From NCBI RefSeq assembly GCF_016746085.1, contig NZ_JAERTZ010000026.1:310001-374000 (forward strand): a stretch of DNA of 64,000 nt. The letters are read 5' to 3'. The notes under the pieces are model-generated. The model saw only the letters and a list, made by a program, of their open reading frames with translations. It had not been told where the DNA came from and made no database searches. The position numbers were made by a program, and so were the translations under genes. The stretch is from Zobellella iuensis. Its GTDB lineage: Bacteria > Pseudomonadota > Gammaproteobacteria > Enterobacterales > Aeromonadaceae. How positions within the stretch are numbered: the stretch's first letter is position 1; each line of letters begins with the position of its first letter. Positions 59,951-64,000 of this stretch are shown here, one piece after another.

Positions 59951-60058
59951 GGACTGGGGACTGGGGACTGGGGACTGGGGACTGGCAGGATTTTTTTCGG
60001 TCGGCAGTTTCGGGTAAAATCCCTAATCCCTAATCCCTAATCCCTAATCCCTAATCCC
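59951..60058. repeat. Inverted heptamer module GGACTGG x5 / CTAATCC x5
   Basis: Five perfect GGACTGG units (59951-59985) are followed by a 35-bp spacer starting with a run of seven T. Then come five CCCTAAT units plus CCC (60021-60058), readable as CTAATCC. GGACTGG and CTAATCC pair at six of seven positions (one G-T), so the module can fold into a long imperfect hairpin of five repeated steps. Confidence 0.9.
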
Positions 60059-60160
60059 GGACTTTTCACCGCCCGATCTCTGGCCTTTATCCCAAAATGG
60101 CGTACATTATGTGCAACCAAGCCCGGATAAACAGACAGGTGTCCTATTAACGCTCCAATC

Positions 60161-60766
60161 TTGATGGTGTTTGTTCCCACCTTTTTCTTCGTGTCGGTCA
60201 CCCCCGGCATGTGCATGACCCTGGCCCTGTCGCTCGGCATGACGGTGGGGGTACGGCGGGCGCTGTGGATGATGCTGGGCGAACTGGTCGGCGTGGGCCT
60301 GGTGGCCTGCCTGGCGGTGGTCGGGGTCGCGGCCCTGATGCTGCAATATCCCGAGCTGTTCCTGCTGCTCAAATACGGTGGCGGCCTCTACCTGGCCTGG
60401 CTCGGCATCCAGCTGTGGCGCTCCAAGGGCAAGCTGGCCCTGAGCCCGGTGGATGTGGGCCCCCGTCATATCCCGATCCCCACCCTGGTAAGCCAGGGTT
60501 TTATCACCGCCATCGCCAACCCCAAGGGCTGGGCCTTCTTCATCGCCCTGCTGCCGCCTTTTATCAACAACCAGGCGCCCCTGGTCGGCCAACTGGTCAC
60601 CCTGGTGTCCATCATCCTGGTGCTGGAGTTCCTGTGCCTGCTGCTTTACGCCAGCGGCGGCCGCACCCTGAGCCGGGTGCTGCTGCAAAAAGGCAAGGTG
60701 CAATTGATGAACCGTATCGCCGGCTCCCTGATGCTGGGCGTGGCCCTGTGGCTGGCGGCCGGTTGA
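60161..60766 (+). CDS. LysE-family amino-acid exporter
   Basis: This is a protein of about 201 residues with six hydrophobic helices and the LysE signature PTFFFVSVTPGMCMTLAL at the N-terminus. It also has SQGFITAIANPKGWAFFIALLPPF in the middle. RhtB/LysE proteins export amino acids or homoserine lactones; the substrate is unknown. The start is uncertain. TTG (60161) and ATG (60164) lack a ribosome site. An in-frame ATT at 60146 has AGG 6 bp upstream and would add five residues (INAPI) that give a more typical N-terminus. Confidence 0.85.
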   Translation: MMVFVPTFFFVSVTPGMCMTLALSLGMTVGVRRALWMMLGELVGVGLVACLAVVGVAALMLQYPELFLLLKYGGGLYLAWLGIQLWRSKGKLALSPVDVGPRHIPIPTLVSQGFITAIANPKGWAFFIALLPPFINNQAPLVGQLVTLVSIILVLEFLCLLLYASGGRTLSRVLLQKGKVQLMNRIAGSLMLGVALWLAAG

Positions 60767-60833
60767 CACGGAAATATGCCGCTGGCCCTGTTGTAATTAA
60801 CGGTTCCGAACAGTAAATCACTGCCGGCAGCGG

Positions 60834-60924
60834 CCGGGTGCTGCTAAGCAGACCCTCCGCGCCAGGGATGGCGCGGCGGAGCCCCCATGGATGGGTTCAC
60901 GGCGTGTCTGCGTGCGGGACCCGG
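60834..60924. repeat. Branched palindromic repeat, copy 2
   Basis: The inner hairpins are as in copy 1 (CCGCGCC/GGCGCGG and CCCAT-GG-ATGGG). The outer arms are a different sequence but still complementary: GCAGAC with GTCTGC, and CCGGGT with ACCCGG. The 256-bp gap between the LysE gene and scsB (60767-61022) holds nothing else recognisable. Confidence 0.85.
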
Positions 60925-61022
60925 TCGATGTAGCACTATTAGGATCAGTTATTTACCTGTGTCGGGAATAGCGATTGACGCCGCTCTTTTGTAAGCTTGC
61001 GTTAACCGACCGGAGACTTTTA

Positions 61023-63071
61023 GTGACCAGAATTATTGCCTTGTTGCTGCTGCTCTTGCCGCAGTCCTTGCCGCTCGCCGCCGATACCGGCTGGCTGCAG
61101 GCCCCCGAACACCCGCCGGTGCAGGTACGGCTGGTACAAACCGGCCCCTTCGATGCCGCCAGCAATTATTATCCGGCCCTGCTGCAGGTGCGCCTGGCCG
61201 ACGACTGGAAAACCTACTGGCGTTCCCCCGGTGAAGGTGGCATCGCCCCCCGGCTGGACTGGCTGGCGTCCGACAACCTGCTCGACATCAACTGGCAGTG
61301 GCCCCAGCCCAGCCGCTTCACCCTGCTCGGGGTCGAGACCCAGGGCTACCAACAGGACGTGGATTTTCCCCTGCAACTGACCCCGGCCGATGGCTCCCTG
61401 CCGGCGCGACTCGACGCCACCCTGACCCTGCCGAGCTGCACCACCATCTGCGTGCTCACCGACTACCGGCTGCAACTGCCTTTGGAGCCTGACGCCCTCA
61501 TCAGCGACGAGCCCCTCTACCACCGCTATCAACAGGCGGTATCCCGGGTGCCCAGACCCGCCAGCCTGGTGCAGGCGGAACAACTGGTATGGGACAAGGC
61601 ACAACGGCAGTTGGCGGTCAGCCTGCACAACCCCCGCGGCTGGCAACGACCGGCGGTGTTCGTGGACGAGCTGGACAACGGCATTTTCAGCCAGCCCAGG
61701 CTTAAAATCGAAGGCGAACGGCTGGAAGCCCGCTTCAAGGTCGGCAGTTGGGATCCCGGGCTGGATCTGACCCAGCAGGTGGTGGTGATCACCGCCACCG
61801 ACGAGGGCCTGGCGGAAGAGCTGGCCGGGCAGATCGAAACCGGTGTGCTGCCGCCCGCCACCGCCCAGCTTCCCCTGCCCCTGGTATTGCTCTACGCCCT
61901 GCTCGGCGGCCTGGTGCTCAATATCATGCCCTGCGTGCTGCCGGTGCTGGGGCTCAAACTCAACGGCCTGCTGCTGGGCCACCGCTCCCGGGCCGACGTG
62001 CGCCGTCCGCTGCTGCTGTCCGCCGCCGGCATACTGCTGTCGTTCTGGCTGCTGGCCGCCTTTATGCTGGCCCTGACCTGGTCCGGCGCCCAGCTCGGCT
62101 GGGGCATCCAGTTCCAGCAGCCCGCGTTTATCGGCTTTATGCTGCTGATCACCGCCCTCTTCTCCCTCAACCTGTTCGGCCTGTTCGAGCTGCGCCTGCC
62201 CGCCACCATGAGCACCTGGCTGGCGACCCGCCCCGGCCATGGCCACGGCGGCCACCTGCTGCAGGGCATGTTCGCCACCCTGCTCGCCACCCCCTGCAGC
62301 GCCCCCTTCCTGGGCACCGCGGTGGCGGTGGCCCTGGCCTCGTCGCCCCTGGTGCTGATCGCCATCTTCACCGGCCTGGGGCTGGGCATGGCCCTGCCCT
62401 GGCTGCTGCTGGCCCTGTTCCCCGGCTTTATCCGGCTGCTGCCCCGGCCCGGCCCCTGGATGCTCAGGGTGAAGTGGCTGTTCGGGCTGATGCTGCTGGC
62501 CACCAGCCTGTGGCTGCTGTCGCTGCTGGCCCCTGCCATCGGTACCCCCGCCAGCCTGGTCCTGGTGCTGCTGCTGGCACTGCTGGCGCTGGGGTCCCTG
62601 CTGCGCCGCCACGGCACCCGGGGGCTGCTGTTCGGCCTGGCCGGCCTGCTGCTGCTCGGCGCCCTGGGGGGCGGCCTGGCCCTGCTCACCCAGTCCCGCT
62701 GGGTCAGTCCGGTCAAGGATGAGCTGGTCTGGCAGCCGCTGGATCCCGCCCGCATCGCGCAGGAGGTGGCGGCGGGCAAACGGGTGTTCGTGGATATCAC
62801 CGCCGACTGGTGCATCACCTGCCAGGCCAACAAGATAGGGGTACTGTTGCGGGAGCCGGTCTACGGCACCCTGCAGCAGGAAGATATGGTGCTGATGCGC
62901 GGCGACTGGACCCGCCCCAACCCGATGATTACCGACTACCTGCGCCAGCACGACCGGGCCGGCATCCCCTTCAACCAGGTGTTCGGCCCCGGCCTGCCCC
63001 GGGGACGCGAGCTGGAGGTGCTGCTGAGCACCAACCAGGTGATGGACACGCTTGAGGAAGCCCGCCCATGA
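61023..63071 (+). CDS. scsB: ScsB/DsbD-family thiol-disulfide interchange protein
   Basis: This 682-residue protein has three parts. First is a signal peptide (1-21) and an N-terminal DsbD-alpha-like domain, with the cysteine pair in LPSCTTICVLTDYRL. Second are eight membrane helices with NIMPCVLPVLGLK and LLATPCSAPFLGTA carrying the transmembrane cysteines. Third is a C-terminal thioredoxin-like domain with ADWCITCQANK. It would carry electrons from cytoplasmic thioredoxin to periplasmic partners. The layout and the scsD neighbour favour ScsB over DsbD. The start is GTG at 61023 with GGAG 7 bp upstream. Confidence 0.88.
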   Translation: MTRIIALLLLLLPQSLPLAADTGWLQAPEHPPVQVRLVQTGPFDAASNYYPALLQVRLADDWKTYWRSPGEGGIAPRLDWLASDNLLDINWQWPQPSRFTLLGVETQGYQQDVDFPLQLTPADGSLPARLDATLTLPSCTTICVLTDYRLQLPLEPDALISDEPLYHRYQQAVSRVPRPASLVQAEQLVWDKAQRQLAVSLHNPRGWQRPAVFVDELDNGIFSQPRLKIEGERLEARFKVGSWDPGLDLTQQVVVITATDEGLAEELAGQIETGVLPPATAQLPLPLVLLYALLGGLVLNIMPCVLPVLGLKLNGLLLGHRSRADVRRPLLLSAAGILLSFWLLAAFMLALTWSGAQLGWGIQFQQPAFIGFMLLITALFSLNLFGLFELRLPATMSTWLATRPGHGHGGHLLQGMFATLLATPCSAPFLGTAVAVALASSPLVLIAIFTGLGLGMALPWLLLALFPGFIRLLPRPGPWMLRVKWLFGLMLLATSLWLLSLLAPAIGTPASLVLVLLLALLALGSLLRRHGTRGLLFGLAGLLLLGALGGGLALLTQSRWVSPVKDELVWQPLDPARIAQEVAAGKRVFVDITADWCITCQANKIGVLLREPVYGTLQQEDMVLMRGDWTRPNPMITDYLRQHDRAGIPFNQVFGPGLPRGRELEVLLSTNQVMDTLEEARP

Positions 63072-63571
63072 GCCGTCCCTGGCGCAAGCGACTGCGCTCG
63101 GCCTTCGGCTATCTGCTGTTGCTGATAGTGGTGGTCTCGGCGGTGGACCTGTGGCGCAGCCGCGATATGCCGACGACGCTGGCGGTGCTCGGCCCCCTGA
63201 CTACCCTGGAGGGAAAAGAACTGGACCTGGCCGCCCTGAGCCGGGAAGAACCGGTGTTGATCTATGTGTGGGCCAGTTGGTGCGGGATCTGCCGTTTCGT
63301 CTCCCCCATGGTCAACCTGGTGGGCGAGCCCCTGGTCAGCATCGCCATCGCCTCGGGGCCGGATGCCCGGGTGACGGGCTACCTGGCCCAGCACGGCTAC
63401 GATTTTGCGGTGGTCAACGACGAGCACCACGTCCTGGCCCGCCGGCTCGGCATTCAGGCCACTCCCACCCTGATGGTGGCAAGCAAGGGCGAACTCAAAT
63501 ACGCCACCACCGGCTTCACCACCCTGCCGGGTATCTACCTGCGGTTGTGGCTGGCTAAAATCAGGGATTAA
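63068..63571 (+). CDS. scsD: ScsD-like membrane-anchored thioredoxin
   Basis: This 167-residue protein has one N-terminal membrane helix (about residues 12-31) and a periplasmic thioredoxin fold with the active site WASWCGICR near residue 70 and the cis-Pro in IQATPTLMV. It overlaps scsB by 4 bp and is probably reduced by it. In enteric scs loci ScsB-ScsC-ScsD act in copper tolerance; scsA and scsC are not visible here. The last codons and TAA stop lie inside a heptamer unit. Confidence 0.88.
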   Translation: MSRPWRKRLRSAFGYLLLLIVVVSAVDLWRSRDMPTTLAVLGPLTTLEGKELDLAALSREEPVLIYVWASWCGICRFVSPMVNLVGEPLVSIAIASGPDARVTGYLAQHGYDFAVVNDEHHVLARRLGIQATPTLMVASKGELKYATTGFTTLPGIYLRLWLAKIRD

Positions 63572-63585
63572 GGACTGGGGACTGG
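63565..63585. repeat. Heptamer units overlapping the scsD stop
   Basis: GGATTAA, GGACTGG and GGACTGG are in exact 7-bp phase. The TAA of the first unit is the scsD stop codon. The same unit types occur at 59951-60058 and 35191-35211. Confidence 0.7.
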
Positions 63586-63679
63586 AAGGGATAAAACTCC
63601 TAGAGCACCGATCAGTTTAAAAATAGACCAATCAGCTATTTGTTGTCTGTTGCAACGTAGAGAAGAGTCAACAGGGCCA

Positions 63680-63818
63680 CCTCCGCCGACACGCCGCAAG
63701 TACGTCCCTGTAGGCTCGCGCCTGCCGGATGTCGCGGAAACCGCCGTATCATCGCTTCGCGATGCTGGCGGCGGTGCAAGGCGCTTCGCGCCCCCTGGCA
63801 GGTGACGGTCGGCGGAGG
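63680..63818. repeat. Large branched palindromic element
   Basis: The outer arms CCTCCGCCGAC (63680-63690) and GTCGGCGGAGG (63808-63818) are perfect complements. Inside are CCTGCC/GGCAGG, ACCGCC/GGCGGT, CATCGC-TTC-GCGATG and GGCGC-TTC-GCGCC, giving a multi-branched fold. ACGCCGCAAGTACGTCC near the left arm matches the reverse complement of copy 3 at 20 of 27 positions, so the two elements are related. It lies in the 429-bp gene-free end of the window. Confidence 0.75.
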
Positions 63819-63896
63819 CTATCCCTGTTACCTCTTTCAAGCTCTGACGCTGTCTGAAGGTGGTGCCGGCAGGCAGCGCCGGAGCACCAGGAAAGA

Positions 63897-63992
63897 CAAA
63901 GGGCGCTCCTCCGCCGGCCCTCCACGCCAGGGAGGGCGTGGCGGAGCCCCCATGGACGGGTTTACGGCGTGCCGGAGGAGGAGTGCCCTTTG
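63897..63992. repeat. Branched palindromic repeat, copy 3
   Basis: This is the best-preserved copy. The outer stem has CAAAGGGC/GCCCTTTG, a G-T pair, CTCCTCC/GGAGGAG, one mismatch, and CCGGC/GCCGG: 21 pairs in all. Inside are the hairpin CTCCACGCC/GGCGTGGcGGAG and a second hairpin CCCATGGACGGG. Relative to copies 1 and 2 the first inner stem has changed on both sides (CGCGCC/GGCGCG to CACGCC/GGCGTG), which is compensatory. Confidence 0.9.
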
Positions 63993-64000
63993 GCCGACAG

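Noticed and set aside
60021-60058. Telomere-like CCCTAAT repeats
   Set aside because: Five units inside a normal chromosomal gene context, paired with GGACTGG units; nothing suggests a replicon end.

Overview
The window is about 64 kb of GC-rich chromosomal DNA from a gammaproteobacterium. Housekeeping order matches the Escherichia coli blocks hemA-prfA-prmC-sirB1-kdsA, lolB-ispE-prs-pth-ychF, ubiF/miaB-phoH-ybeY-ybeX-lnt, and leuS-lptE-holA-nadD-rsfS-rlmH-mrdA-mrdB-mltB-rlpA-dacA-ybeD-lipB-lipA. In E. coli these lie in separate regions; here two are adjacent. GC content, proteins very close to enterobacterial ones and the gene set suggest a marine or brackish relative of the Aeromonadaceae (Oceanimonas, Zobellella or Oceanisphaera type). 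That placement is inference; no rRNA gene is present. No prophage, insertion sequence, integron or CRISPR array was seen.

Layout. 1-3.6 kb: end of a yafJ-like amidotransferase gene, gmhA, and fadE with a FadR-type operator. 3.7-12.8 kb: a hydroxamate-siderophore uptake island (fhuC-fhuD-fhuB, two TonB-dependent receptors, one AraC-type regulator) with Fur-like sites. 12.9-16.4 kb: ravA-viaA and an acetyltransferase. 16.5-23.3 kb: nfeD-slipin, a truncated haemoglobin, a polar amino-acid ABC transporter, mmuM and an Lrp-type regulator. 23.4-34 kb: the kdsA-to-hemA operon, divergent from lolB-ispE-prs, then a TSUP transporter, pth and ychF. 34.2-35.2 kb: a Met/Gln/Leu tRNA cluster with several degenerate tRNA-Gln-like copies. 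35.3-42.2 kb: ubiF divergent from miaB-phoH-ybeY-ybeX-lnt. 42.2-56.7 kb: ybeL, leuS and the envelope/lipoate block. 57-64 kb: aroG, a Fur-boxed small-protein group (DUF2061, DUF2750, UPF0178), a DUF1439 lipoprotein, a LysE-type exporter, and an scsB-scsD thiol-redox pair.

The genes are mostly ordinary. The unusual material is intergenic. (1) At least six gene ends carry tandem arrays with an exact 7-bp unit, in a few related families (AAGCTGG/AAGCTAG, GGACTGG, CTAATCC, GTGAGGG). Several are arranged as array, spacer, inverted array, and they sit directly at or over stop codons. (2) A roughly 90-100 bp branched palindromic repeat occurs three times, and its outer stem changes sequence while staying complementary. 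A larger related element lies beside the third copy. (3) The tRNA cluster contains tRNA-Gln relics alternating with intact genes. These look like mobile or recombination-driven intergenic modules and are the best candidates for something undescribed.
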